Part shown: piece after piece, positions 11,819-24,717 of the stretch
Numbering within the stretch: position 1 is the stretch's first letter
Layout: each line of letters opens with the position of its first letter
DNA from: Coleophoma eucalyptorum
Taxonomy: Eukaryota; Ascomycota; Leotiomycetes; Helotiales; Dermateaceae
Direction of reading: 5' to 3'
Assembly: GCA_026120035.1 (NCBI GenBank)
Contig: JALRME010000021.1
Location: 310,001 to 374,000, forward strand
DNA length: 64,000 nucleotides
Notes under the pieces: generated by a model
Seen by the model: the letters and a program-made list of their open reading frames with translations, nothing else
Database searches by the model: none
What the model was told of the DNA's origin: nothing
Program-made: the position numbers and the translations under genes

Positions 11819-12681
11819 CGTGACAATAAGGTCGGAAGGAGAGGTGATGTATGGTAACTGCGCTTAAGAAACTCAAATTAGAGCTCCAACGATTTGGCCA
11901 AGGAAGGAGAGGTGCGATAAGAGCTTATCGGAGCTTGGGGTCCACAGCAAGGGCGGATATCGTGGGGTTCCAGTGTGTGCGGATAGTCTGTCTGACGAAC
12001 CTAGTGTCGATTGGCAAGCAGGAACATATAAAATAACATGATGATTGTCAGATTTCTGGACGGATGATTTTCCCACCAGGGAAAGTTTATTGGTCCCTGC
12101 TGGAGTCATTCAAAGTTGTTCCGTCGAGGTAAGATCAGACGGGCGTTCTATGCTCGCTTAAGTAGTTAAAGACCTTGACTGGCCTACCCGTGCTTCACCT
12201 TGACTGACACAGCTGGCATCTCGCGGGAATTTGTTTTGAACACGGCAGAGTTAATTAACGGGTTGGGATCCAGAAATTGTAGGCTTGGTTCAATCAGCTC
12301 AGTTACTTACCATTCGGGGCATGTTTTAGGTTGTTGTATGACCATTTCCTTGCTGCGGCATGGTGGGAATCTGGCAGCGTGGTACACGGGTCAATCCAAG
12401 TCCTTTTCATGATTAAATAGTCAATTTACACAGACTTCTGGGCCTTTTTAATATATAATCTGCGACTATTCAGCTTTAGACTTCATTTGTACGGTTTTGG
12501 AGATCGGCTATGATGTTCGCAGCAATGTTCGGCATGCCGAGGTATTGAGTGCCTGAGGCACTTATGCATATTCTACGGTGGGCGAGTCCAGAATTGCGCG
12601 CCTCCGAAATTCTTCGAGAACTTCCGCAACTTTTTTCGAAAGAGTAGCATCAGATCTCACACCTACCAGAATATCTTCAAA
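11819..12681. other. divergent promoter region between DUF3716 paralogue B and KRR1
   Basis: About 860 bases contain the start regions of two genes transcribed away from each other. Short ORFs here lack protein-like composition, and I see no further gene. Confidence 0.5.
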
Positions 12682-13773
<1,092 letters not shown>

Positions 13774-15617
13774 TAGCACACTTTCTGTCGTAGCATCTTT
13801 GATTGGCATTTCATGGCGAAGGCGTTATTGGTGGAATACCTATGGATTGTGGATGGCTATTCTGGATGGTAGAAAAATATGTAAGTACAATGGGCTGGCT
13901 TATATTACAGACACATTCTCGAGCGGCGATCGTTCTCTGTCTTGTCATAATAGGCGTACTCTCGATATATTTAAGATCATTAGTACTAGAAGACAATTTC
14001 CTTCACAAAATACCCTACTTGATTATTAAGTTAAACCATGTGAATTATATCAAGTAAGGCCGTATACAGCATGGTATATTACACCACGGATGTTTCTTGA
14101 ACGATAAAATTAACAGGCCTAACTTCCTAGACGCAAAATTATAATGTTTCCTGCTAGGTTGCTAACTTGTCAAAAGCATTTGAAGCAAGAAGTCCGCTGA
14201 GGAGTTAAGAAATACTTGATATATGGTATATGGCGTATTGGCTGCTAGCTAAGCTTTATCTTTTTCTGCCTTTTGGTCTCAGGAGCTCTGTGATAGGCTA
14301 GAAGTGCTTACTAGTAAGAAGCAATGAAGGAAAGAGAGAAAGAACCAAGTCTTTGTCTTAGATATGATTTTCCCTGTAAAGCAAGTTGTGGTCGTTGCCA
14401 ATCTCTTTTCGCTATCTGAAATTTTTATTATATGGCACTTTCTCTGACATCTCTGGTATATGTACATATATTACATCGGTACCTCTATGGTGCAACAATA
14501 TGTACTCCCAACACTCAAGAGACATACATAGTCTTTATCAGCGGTAAGATGTATTTCACAATTGTAAATATATATCAACCACAATCTGAGTCTCTTTCGA
14601 AAAGCTGCTTCTGTCTTCTACGTAGTTTCTGGAGTTGAGCTTCCCTATGTTGGTCTGCCGCAGTCGTGAGAGGCTTCGGGTCCTCGGAAGATCTTTTTCT
14701 TAAAATAAAAAAACCCCCGTGACAACGTGCTGATCCAAAAACGAGGCGGAATATCGGAACTGGTTACGACTCCGCTGAGGCTTTTTCTTAATGCTTGTAC
14801 TGACTTAGTTTTTCTGATTGTCGACAGGTATCCAAAAGTTCTTGTCACTTGTTCAGTTAAGAACAACAGTGAAAATTTACCCGACGAAACAAAGTGGTTA
14901 GTTAATTTATAAGAATGGGAAGGCAAAAACATGCATTTATGCCAACAAAAGCGTTACTGAAGCTAGGATGCTAAAGATGAGAGATTGAATCCAAGACCTT
15001 GAAGAAGTTGAGTTATGGAAACAAGATGTCACCACTTGTGATGGGATCTATCTTGCACGATGTCGGCTAAAAAAATGGCCGATCATTCAGGATCATTCTA
15101 TCATTCATGACTTTGATGGCTCCTTGTTCATTGCGAGAGGCAATGCATCTGCACGGTCAAATTACAACGAGTAGCGAATGGGCTGATTGTGCAACACGAA
15201 AAATCATTTTGTCAAGGGTGAAAAGATAAGGAAAGTCAATGCTATGTATACTTGTAGCTTTCGAGAAGCAGAAACTTCCTTCGAGATCGACGACCAGCCT
15301 TCGCAGCATCCAAAGGTCCACCACGACTTGGCTGATACCGGCCAGAAGGAGCAACGCTTAAGACCTTGGCGTCACTTCTGGCCTTATCTCAAGCCAAGCC
15401 AAGTGAATTGAGGGAATGAGATATTTCGTGCGTCATGCCGAATTAAGTACCATGCGCATATTATCTATCTTGTTGAATTGTCGCCCAGTTTAGGAGTCGC
15501 CTACATGTCGGCATTAACTCGCAGCCTCCGCCCTGTTGCTCAAAGGGAGTTTCATATACAGATCCCTGGATTAAGCGACGAACGACTCTCCAATCCTGCA
15601 ACTTATTCCAAGGAGCG
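13774..15617. other. AT-rich intergenic region downstream of KRR1
   Basis: About 1.8 kb. The part at about 13990-14640 is strongly AT-rich with many TATA and ATAT steps, which might be an old mutated repeat, but no terminal repeats or coding remnants can be recognised. No gene is supported. Confidence 0.4.
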
Positions 15618-15959
15618 CTAGAATCCTTCACTCTTCTGGTCCGCAATCCTCCCATCAGCCTTATTGTTCCTATACCTGGCAGAGTTTTCCGCAAGTTGTT
15701 GCCAATGGGAGAGGAGGGAATGATGCATCTTTGCTGGCGGCGGAATATCACAATGATCGCCAGGACTAAGTGCAACTCTTCGATCGGACTCGAACTCACT
15801 ATCGTCTAGCGAACTCCTACTATTGGCCTGAGAACTGAGACTGATGGAGAAAATGTAGTTATGATGAAAATTGAAGGATGCGAGCGAAAGATTGCGAGCA
15901 TGATGTCCACGCACATACCTCAAGTTTGTGGGGTTGCACACTTTACAATGTGGATGCAC
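15618..15959 (-). CDS. possible small spliced gene, unknown function
   Basis: A weak candidate of 87 residues from exons 15959-15919 and 15840-15618. The intron of 78 bases has a consensus GTATGT donor, a TAACTAC-like branch site and a CAG acceptor, and it joins the two parts in frame. The N-terminus has an HCKVC cysteine pair; the rest is rich in S, D and H with no recognisable domain. The main support is splice-site quality. It could be non-coding. Confidence 0.25.
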   Translation of the reverse strand: MHPHCKVCNPTNLRYVRGHHARNLSLASFNFHHNYIFSISLSSQANSRSSLDDSEFESDRRVALSPGDHCDIPPPAKMHHSLLSHWQQLAENSARYRNNKADGRIADQKSEGF

Positions 15960-16309
15960 GCCTCTGGTAGGATCGAGATAAGAGAAATGTTGGAGGTTTC
16001 TTGAGGGTCTATCATTCCTTCCTCAACGCCTATCATATGGGAGCTAATACCGTAAGGTTACACTTTACGAAGCGGCTGTGGCTGAAGTCATGCATGGATG
16101 AACAGACGAGATATAACAACTATGAAGGTTATCCGATCTCGATATCGTCTTTACTTGCGTCCTGAAGTCAAAATTCATCTGTTGGTGTTGCATTTTTCGA
16201 TCACTTAGTTAACTACCTGGCTGAACGAACAAGTTCATCCATTGCTTAGTTTATTGCAACTGCTTCCACCTCATCATTAATATTTTAATTCATACGAATT
16301 TACGCCAAA

Positions 16310-18171
16310 ATGAAGATCAACTTCTTGTTGGTCAGTGCTAGTTTATATGCTTTGAGCAATGCCTCACCTGCACCGCTGCACTTTTCTTTATCTCAAGAAG
16401 AAGCTATTTCGGCCTCAAAATCTTCTGCACCCAGCTCTTCGTCTCAAGCTGGAGCGACAAGTACCGCAATTAGCTTCGTCCCGTCAAGCTCAACGAGTTC
16501 CAGTTCCCGGAATACAACTTCAAGCACGACTATATCATCCATTAAAGCTACTACTACGACTTTAGCTAAGAGAACTACAACTGTGCCTTCATGGCAAGCA
16601 ACCACGCATATGGTCTTCCCCAGCGAGTCAATCCAGAAAGGTGCAAGTTGTGAAGCCCTCTTCAATTACTTGAACACTCTCTTGGGTGTCAACCAGTACT
16701 ACGCGACCTATTTGTCTGGAATGGGAGTTCAGTTTATTTCTGTTTCTGTAACTGCAGCACAGGTTGATGAGATCAAGAAGAGGTCTGATGTTCAGGGAGT
16801 AGTGGCGGATGAACCGTTAGATGGTAGTTCCGGTGCCGAGGTGCCTCTGTCATTCATTCCAGCGAGAACACAGGCCATCCCTGATACCCTGCCAACATCC
16901 ATTGCGAACGCTGAGTGGGAGCTTCAGACTATCGTCCAAGCTCCTGGCGTGCCTCTTTCAAATTACACAAACTATGATGTTTCTGAGACAGACGGCAAGT
17001 GGGGGTCGGTGTATGTTGTTGACTCAGGCTGGGATATCACAGGACCTGTAGGTATTTTACTCACATGGTCGGAATAACTGCTGATATAAGAACAGGAAGC
17101 TGTCGCTATGCTCGGAGCGTCTAAAAACGTGCAGCCGCAATGGATTTATGCCGGCAGTGAGCGTCTGAGTGGCACGCACGACTATACCGACAATGCTGCC
17201 AACAAGCACGGCACATGTGTGGTTTCCAACATCAACGGAGAATGGCATGGTGTTACACAGAGATCTTCAATGATCATTGTGAAAAGACAGAGAACATTAC
17301 GTGACTCTCTTGATGGCTTGTTCTGGGCTATCAATGACGACATCGAGCAGAATGGTCGCAGATGGTCCATGATAACGACTTCAGATGTTTGTAAGTCGTT
17401 TTCCTTTCTATATTTCGGTTTAGATTTGACTAACACCTTTTTATAGATCAGAATCCAGTTGATCCTTTGGTCATTAAAGTGCTGGAGCGCTTCACAGAGG
17501 AGACAATCAACCAAGGAACGCCATTCATCGTTCCTGCTGGTGATGACTATGTAAGTTGTAATATAAGCAACCCAAATATGCCCACGACTAATAATTCTAT
17601 GCACAGTCCCAAGGCGGCCCAGCAGATGTGAATACTTACCCACAATTACTGAATGAAAAATATCCCATCATAGTCGTCGGTGCTGTTGATATCGATGGGA
17701 ATAACGCAACCTTCTCAAAAGGTGGTCCGCTTGTCAACGTGATGGCACCTGGTGTGAACACATCTTGTGCCTTTGACTCGGTCAACGACCAAGTCATTTC
17801 TGGAACCTCATATGGTAGGCCAATCTATTCTTTCAAGGTGAAGATAACGCTGACATAACTGCCTAGCTGCTGCATATGCCGCTGGATGGCTTTCATATGT
17901 TCTTTCCGAAGCCACCTTCATGGAGATGAAGATCGTCAACCAAGTCGCAATTAGCGCCCAGGAAATCATCTCCGGGCTGGCATATCCTCGCGTTCCTGGT
18001 GGTGGACGTGTATTATATAGAGGTGTCACCGGCCAATGCGATCTCAAGGGTAGCACAAAGTGTAGCAATACCGCTGCAGCCACCACTGCTGCAGCTGGTG
18101 TCTTGGATCCGACAACAGTTATATCGTCACGGGACGAGTTGAAAAATTCGAGACGATGGTCCTTGTTCTGA
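16310..18171 (+). CDS. secreted subtilisin-like serine protease (S8 family)
   Basis: Extracellular peptidase of the subtilase fold. Exons are 16310-17047, 17096-17390, 17447-17550, 17607-17814 and 17867-18171, giving 549 residues. A signal peptide at residues 1-18 is followed by a Ser/Thr-rich, probably O-glycosylated stretch (about 25-95) and an inhibitor-like prodomain segment (ISVSVTAAQVDEIKKRSDVQ). The catalytic residues are Asp238 in VYVVDSGWD, His284 in NKHGTC and Ser447 in SGTSYA, which is completed across the last intron. The stretch expected to carry the oxyanion-hole Asn reads PAGDD (Asp377) instead of the usual AGN. Overall sequence is divergent from proteinase K-type enzymes, so activity is not assured. 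It is convergent with the HIT gene, with about 115 bases between them. Confidence 0.85.
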
Positions 18172-18286
18172 ATGATCCATCTAATTTTAGATTTTTTTTC
18201 TTTCTTTTTTTTCGATTTCATGTACATATCCAGGGAGCAAGGAGTTCAAAAAAGTATAGATTTAGCGATGAAAAATAAGAAAATTA

Positions 18287-19058
18287 TTATGATGACGATA
18301 AACTCTGATCTATATCTTGCATCTTCACTGCAAACCATTTGGCCTCCTCCTGCATAACCTCCATACTCCTCGGCTTCCTGGCCGCGTCCTCAACCCGCGG
18401 GAACTTGCCATACTGAACCGGTCTCTTAGCCATCTCAGCATCCCAGAGACCCCCTCCAACATTTCCCTCCTCACTCTCCAAACGCTCATAGATCTCATCC
18501 CCGACATTAGAGTCCTTCATGCGTGGGATGATATGGCAATGCACGTGCGGGACTGTCTGTCCGGCATCTCGGCCATCCTGGATGGCGAGGTTGAAACTTC
18601 CCTCCTCGGGTGTTGAGGGTGATGGGAAGTAGGTGCGCGCGAGCATTCGCTGGACCTTTTGCACGGTGGAGAAGAGATCACTAGTTTCTTGGGGCGTGAG
18701 ATCTGTGAGTCTTTTGGCGGGTCGATGTGGGACAATTAAGACATGGCCCGGGAGAAGTGGCTACGAGGGACGAGCAAGTAAGTGAGTGAGCGGGTGAGTG
18801 ATGGAGTGTGATATGTGATGGAGACACACCTTGATATTGACAAGCGCGAAAGAGTATTGTGTGCGGTAGAAGACCTTGGAGACACAGTCAACATACATAC
18901 TTCAGACGAAACCTTAGCAACTGAAATAGATTAAGATTTTAGACGGCGCCTAAACACAATCGTGTTCCTTAGCTATGAAGATACTCGTTGCCTACCTGAT
19001 CTGTGACTTCATAGGGACCAAAATAGGTCGGGGTTGAAGTCGTCGAAGAGCTCATCAT
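18287..19058 (-). CDS. HNT2: Fhit/HNT2-type HIT family dinucleoside polyphosphate hydrolase
   Basis: Hydrolyses Ap3A/Ap4A-type dinucleotides; Fhit branch of the histidine-triad superfamily. Exons 19058-18996, 18874-18830 and 18760-18287 give 193 residues. The segments run in family order: YFGPYEV, then VFYRTQYSFALVNIK in a 45-base exon, then PLLPGHVLIVPHR, QRMLARTYFP, and the catalytic histidine triad PHVHCHIIPR. A variable, acidic insert and a helical C-terminus follow, as in Fhit. The start is ambiguous: ATG codons occur at 19058 and 19055, and an in-frame ATG at 19112 would add a basic N-terminus rich in R and S that looks like a mitochondrial presequence. Confidence 0.9.
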
Positions 19059-19112
19059 GAACCGCCGCTGAAGGAATGGCCGGGAAGATTCGAATGAGGC
19101 TCTGAGGATCAT

Positions 19113-19639
19113 ATCACCCAGTATAATTGATGCGGATACAGCTGAATGGGCGCGGTCTGTGAAGGGTTTGAATTGCCTATCTCGCTCAGAGCAGAAGCAA
19201 AGCGTGACGAAAGATTGGTGTCCATGTATAAAGTTTTGGTGAAAGTCTAAGCTCACACCATGCCCCCTATTTCCCTTTCCAGACTCGCCCTCACCTCACG
19301 TCGTCTCCAGTATCATGATGTTGTCTCCATTACAGCACGATATCAATAAACCAGCCTTACCGGACGCCTTATCTATACCATCTACATGGTCAAGGTGATC
19401 CTAAGCATCCTTCCGCACAGCCACAAACCCTCGCTGTTGTGCAGGAAGCGGATGCGATAACAGATAACTTTCCAATCAAAGATCTACATTAACTTAGATC
19501 CTACTCAATCCTAGCAAGGTAGGAAATTTAAAGTAGGTCGGTATGTATGCCCGACCATGCTGATATTAAAACCACTCCAAAGATATACCGCACATATTCT
19601 ATGACAGGGCGTGGGTTTTGGCTCAATTGAAGGATGATG
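19113..19639. other. intergenic, upstream of the HIT gene
   Basis: This is the promoter side of the HIT gene and the 3' side of the doubtful small gene. No other coding region is seen. Confidence 0.4.
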
Positions 19640-20084
19640 CTAGTGTGATTTGCCCGTTTGTTGCGGCACGATCCATTCAAGGACCTGTACGTTTACGATC
19701 GCAAATGAGTAAATCGCTCGAGTCGAGGGACATACCTTCAATCCTCTTTCATATTTGTTCATCTCTCTGTAGATCTCTTTGCCCGGATCGGAAACCTGAA
19801 GGTTGATGCAGTGTTCAATTCCTAGACTCCACAATCCTTCTTGTACAGTACGTGCATAAGGAGCAGGACCGCGTTGGGTATGTTCATGGGATTATGGGAC
19901 GAACTGGCCAGTGGCCTACCACCATTGGTATGCCTGCCTTGTTCTTCCAGAGATTTTGTTCAATATCGGCCGATATACTCCCTGAACCTAGTGAAGATAT
20001 GACTTCCACGTGGGATTGAGTAGAAAGAGTTCTCTTAGGCTTGCTGGTTGATGGCTGGCTCTTTCTAGTTGCTCGCTTCTCCAT
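19640..20084 (-). CDS. small hypothetical gene with an apparent one-base frameshift
   Basis: The first part starts with ATG at 20084 and encodes about 66 residues, rich in K, R, S and T, ending in GHWPVRPIIP. In the +1 frame, reading resumes within a few bases as HEHTQRGPAPYARTVQ and continues through LWSLGIEHCINLQ to a consensus GTATGT donor. A 51-base intron (19735-19685) leads to the last exon, VLEWIVPQQTGKSH and stop. The good terminal intron and protein-like text suggest a real gene. The change of frame near 19890-19897 means a sequence error, a pseudogene or a missed intron (a weak alternative donor exists at about 19992). I do not recognise the family. Confidence 0.4.
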
Positions 20085-20344
20085 TTGTTAGATGGTCGAA
20101 TCCTCATATGTTAATCTTCCCTTTCCCTCCTGCTCACTTAGACATACTTATATACGCCTACAATCTCAAAGCTTCATTCTCACTGACCTCCGACCTCTAA
20201 TCTTCAGTGATCGCCTAATCTCTATAACACCTAATACTCTTACACCTCTCACTTCACAATTGGTCAACGACAACACTTACAATCAAATCAACCCCATAAT
20301 TACATTGCTACTATCACCTAGGGCAAAAACGACACTCCAAGGAA

Positions 20345-20879
20345 ATGTCACCAACCAAATTCTCTTCCCTTCTCATCACTCTGCTCGGCCTGTTCAATTT
20401 CCTCACCTGCACAACTGCCCAAGCACTCATTGGATCCGACGGTGCTCGACGCTGCGCAGCGCCACCACCACAGAGCATAACGACATACTTGTGCAAAGAC
20501 ATAGGCTATGGCGAATGTATCATGCAACGAAACCTCGTATCCAACGCATGCAGTACGTTCCTCCCCAAGCCCCCCATCGACCCTATTCTCCCCAAGAACT
20601 TCTCCCCCCCCCCTCCCCGCAAAACCAACCCAAAGAGAAATCTAAAAGTCAGCAGATAACCTACCAAGCACACACTCAGCACAGATCCAATCTTTGCAAA
20701 CGTACGGATTCGATTGCGGGTTCTACGCGCAACCTGACTGCGTAGGCGATGTGATGAACTCATCCGTTACTGCCTATCAGTATGAATGGGAAAACCTCGC
20801 CCTGGCTGAAGCAGGGGACTGGAGCAATAAGATTGTTTCGTGGAGCTGTATGACGAAGGAGCAGGTCTTGACTTGTTGA
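20345..20879 (+). CDS. small secreted cysteine-rich protein, effector candidate
   Basis: Predicted secreted protein of 135 residues from exons 20345-20552 and 20680-20879. Residues 1-26 form a signal peptide with a hydrophobic LLITLLGLFNFL core and a likely cleavage after TTAQ. The mature part of about 109 residues has eight cysteines, in the contexts RRC, YLC, GEC, NAC, FDC, PDC, WSC and LTC-end, compatible with four disulfides. One N-glycosylation site (NSS) is present. The intron has a GTACGT donor, and its CAG acceptor was chosen because the neighbouring CACAG shifts the frame. No known domain is recognised. Size, Cys content and secretion match fungal effector or apoplastic proteins, which is inference only. 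Confidence 0.8.
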
Positions 20880-21243
20880 TTGTTTTCTTGCGAGACTCCT
20901 ACTCTTCTGGATTTGAGTCTTTTCCGCTTTTCTTGTGCCATTATGCTCTGTCGGCACGGCAGTTTTGTTGTGGAGAGAATGCTGGTCGGGTACTTCTCTG
21001 GCAATGGATGTGAATGGGTGCCTGTGTGTCTTCTTTTGTACATACATTTCTCTTTTCTTCATGATGATGACAATTCAATTACGAGTTTTGATATTTAATA
21101 ACTTGCCCAAGGCGGCATACATACGTCTAATCTAGAGAGTTTTACATGTCTGAAATACTGGACAAGGACCTCTGCCTATTAAGATAGAAACATGATTTAT
21201 ATTTCCCCAAACATAATCTCTTCTAAAGTTCTATTACAAAACC
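20880..21243. other. 3' intergenic region between convergent genes
   Basis: This separates the secreted protein gene from CTF18 and probably contains both 3' UTRs. No gene is seen. Confidence 0.5.
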
Positions 21244-24200
21244 CTACAACCCGCGCATCAATTCATCAACCGTAACTGGCTTCCTAACAGCATTTGAAAA
21301 CCCTTCATGATAACTAACCCAGACCTTAATATCATCCTTGCTCTCCTTCTTGCGTTTCTTCTTTTCGTTCTGGCCAGCAGTGTTACCGTCTACCTCTTGA
21401 AGAGGCAAAGGTTGCTCAAGGATAAGCCTGCCAAAGAAATCCCGCTTAGGCTCTAACACAGGATCGAGCGGGATATCTAGGACCATCTCTTTGTTGGCGA
21501 TGACAAAATCCTCATCGTCATTGATATTACCAGCCCTGTAACGAGCTTGTCGTGCAGCATTCTCTCGGACAATGATGTTCTTCTGGTATTCCTGGTCTAA
21601 AACTTGCCGGACCGCATAGCGGACAGGCGCTGGTGCTGTTGCAGATGTTGGTGTGGTATCGAATTGAACTAATGTATCCAAGGGGCTAGAGACAGATTAG
21701 TATTGAGCAACAATAAAAAGTTCGGGAGGTTACTCACGGCTCCATTCTATAAACCCACTGGGTGGCCTTGTTTCCAAAATCGCCGTCAAGCTTTCCTCGT
21801 TCGAAGACTACACCTACACCACCCATGACTTCAACGGCCCTCCTAACCATTATCTTCTCGGCGTCTTTTCTTACACTTGCAATGCCCTTTTGGTCCCCAC
21901 TGCCACCTACAATGATTGGCTTGATTTCTGGCGTGAGCAGCCTCACAAGATACGGTAAGAGATCCGTAGCAATATCCTCTGGACTTCGGAAACTCCTCAG
22001 AAGTAACGCATTCAGATTAGACTGCAAGGTCAGAATAGTGGCACGATTTAGTTTTTCCGCCTCATGGGCTTGAAAATCTGCTCGTGGACCAGAAAATGGT
22101 AATGGTTCCGGCTCTTCCTCTTCGCCCCATTTCTTTGGTTCGTTCTGCCCTCGGAAGTAGTGCCGTGCAGGTGAAGAGAAGAGGTGGTGGCAAGCAAGAA
22201 CAGGCTGGCTGAGATAAGGGGCCAATTCCCACTCCTGCCCCGAAAATACTCTCGAGGAGCAAGAGTCATGAAAGTGAAGCCACTCATATGCGGCATTTGG
22301 TTTAGAAAGTATTGAATCGTCGTTAAAGGGCTGGTTTGGATAGTCACCGAAGATATCAGTGACAATGCGATCCGTATCGCCACTTGTATCTACCATCTCT
22401 CTTAGTCTATCCATTCCGGCCTTCTTGACAAGCTCTGCAACGCCAAGTTGGGTTTTTGGCTGACTGTCCACGTTACTTGGGAGAGACTGAGGATCCATGG
22501 CTTTCGGGAAGCCAGCACCTTCAAGAAAAACTCGGTTCACAACCTCCTTCACTCCACCCCTCCCGATGCCTCTTGCACCACCACCTCCGTGAGACAAGTC
22601 AGTCATCATATTTTGATCAACCCACTTCCTGGTAAGTCTCGGCCTGGTACTTTTCAACCCAGACTTCAACTTGCCAGCTGCCCATTCGCCAACTACCATA
22701 ACTCCTCGAAGATCTCCTTCGCCTTGTCCTTCCTGTCCTTTCTTGGCGTCCATTCCATTAATGCCCCAGGTGACTTCACACAACCTCCGTACAGCATCAC
22801 TGTCACACGAAACACCCTCCTTCTCGAAAACTGACTTCATTCGAGACACCACGGCGTCAATCGGAGGTTTTCGAATATGGATGATTTCTGCGAAATTTGA
22901 CTGACGAAGTGGTCTCAACGAGGGATGATAAACGTCATTACAAATCAGGATCAAAGGTCGCATGAGCCGAAAGTCGTCCCCCTTTTTCTTCTTCCGTGCA
23001 TATCCAGAATTTGTCCCTGTACTCGAGGAGTTCTTTTGGTCCAGAAGAATGAGATCAATCAAAGCTTTGATAAAGCCACCTTCACCTGAACCACCAGATC
23101 CGCCAACTACGCCATCAACCTCATCAACAACGACACACAAAGGATGTGCCACCTTTTGAACCTGGCCAGCCTTGTTCGTTACTGTTGATCCATTCTTCAC
23201 ACTTTCAGTTCCAACACTGGTTCTGATTCGGTTTTTAACAACGTCTCGACTTCGCTCATCACTTGCATTGATTTCCATAACTTCATAACCTGCTTGTCTA
23301 GCACAGACGTGCGCTAAGGTTGTTTTCCCTAGTCCTGGTGGTCCTGTGAGCAGTAGGATCTTTCGGTGTTGCTTCTCCTCCTCTAAATCCCCTCCTGGCC
23401 GTTTTGGTGCTCCAGATGATTTCATCTTGCCTGATTTAGGGAAAACCAGGGGATCCCAGGCTTTGAGCCATCGCAAGACCTGTCGATGTGTACGGTCATC
23501 ACCGCATAACTCCAAGAAGTTCCTTGCTCTATATTTCTCAGTCCACATCAAGGTTTTTCTTGACTTTGAATTGGTTGATGTGTGTTCTACGGATGGAAGG
23601 ACTTCTGCTGGAGTCTCAGCCTTCTTGGCCTTTTCGTTTTCCAGTTCTTTTGAAGCATCGTCCATCAGTTGTTGGATGTCAACCCCGTAATAGCTTCTCT
23701 TCGCCCTTCCTGCTTTAGTAGTAGATCTGGCTGCTACCATCTGCTCGAAGGGTATTGCAGCGCCATTTCTCCTTTGCCTTAAAGGCACTGACTTTCCCGA
23801 ACAGGTCAATATTTCGCTCCGCTGCATTGATCTTCCGAGAAAAGATGGAAATGCGGAGGTCGTAATTTGAGAAGCATCTGTAGTGTCTTTCTGTGGCTGT
23901 ACTGCCTCCTGTGCCATCTCTGTTATGTCTTGTTGCGCAATTAAATCTTCTATATCCTCAGGAATGTCATCTTCATCATCTACTAGGAAGCCTCCCACGG
24001 TCCTGTGCTTTTGGATCGCTGGTAATTCTGCTTCGGCGTCTTGCAATAGCTCTTCAAGACTGGGTACATCTCCATCGTCAATGATTGTTCTTTCGCGTGC
24101 AGGCAACACCTTATCCTGTGCTATAGACATGTCCACTCTCTCTTTTATGCGCTGAGTAACTTTGCCTTCCAGCATCCTCCTCTTTGGTTCAGGCTCCACA

Positions 24201-24717
24201 CAAGTAACATCCTTCTCCTCGTCTGATTCATCGTCCAACAAGAAGCCACCAGCCGCTTTTGGCTTTCGAGTACCAGCAGCCTTTGTTGGAAATGACCGCT
24301 TAAGCACTGGTGGAGAGGAGCTGGGAGGATAAGTGACCGGCGAAGACGCAGAAGGCATTTTGGATATTCGAGGCGAAGATTGTTGTTGGTGGTATCTTTG
24401 TCGTGGCTTCAAAGGCGTGTCTGGAACGTCTCAGTAGTGAATCGTAGGCACGAAGTATGAATTCCCAAACCTTGGATATGGTCCGCCTCACTCCGAAACG
24501 CGTCGCTCAAATTCCAAGCTCTATGCTGAATGACTATGCCCTCACTGTTCCTTTTCAAGATCGCTTCCTCGTGAACCTGGTTAAGCGCCTCAAAGTCGTC
24601 GGAATTGGTGGTGGATGGTAGGATCAAGGGATTATCGTGCACCTCTTCCCAATCATCATAGAGTGCTGGATCTGAGGTTATGGGTAGTGATGGTGATGAT
24701 GACCTATCCGTGTCCAT
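21244..24717 (-). CDS. CTF18: CTF18, alternative RFC clamp-loader large subunit
   Basis: Large subunit of the Ctf18-Dcc1-Ctf8-RFC complex, which loads PCNA for sister-chromatid cohesion and the replication checkpoint. Exons 24717-24471, 24420-21738 and 21685-21244 give 1123 residues. The AAA+ core begins near residue 375 with WTEKYRARNFLELCGDD. Walker A is GPPGLGKTTL near residue 442, followed by the RFC box EINASDERS and Walker B VVVDEVDGV. The C-terminus carries the CTF18-specific block RYAVRQVLDQEYQKNI, then a Lys-rich stretch and a conserved WVSYHEGFSNAVRK tail. The N-terminus is acidic low complexity. The first intron uses a less common GTTTGG donor but keeps phase. It is divergent with a Zn2Cys6 gene, and two ACGCGT boxes lie 35-56 bases upstream of the ATG. 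Confidence 0.95.

Noticed and set aside
18876..18930. Possible 12-base micro-exon in the HIT gene
   Set aside because: Direct joining of exon 1 to VFYRTQYSF keeps phase and matches the family; the extra four residues are not needed.
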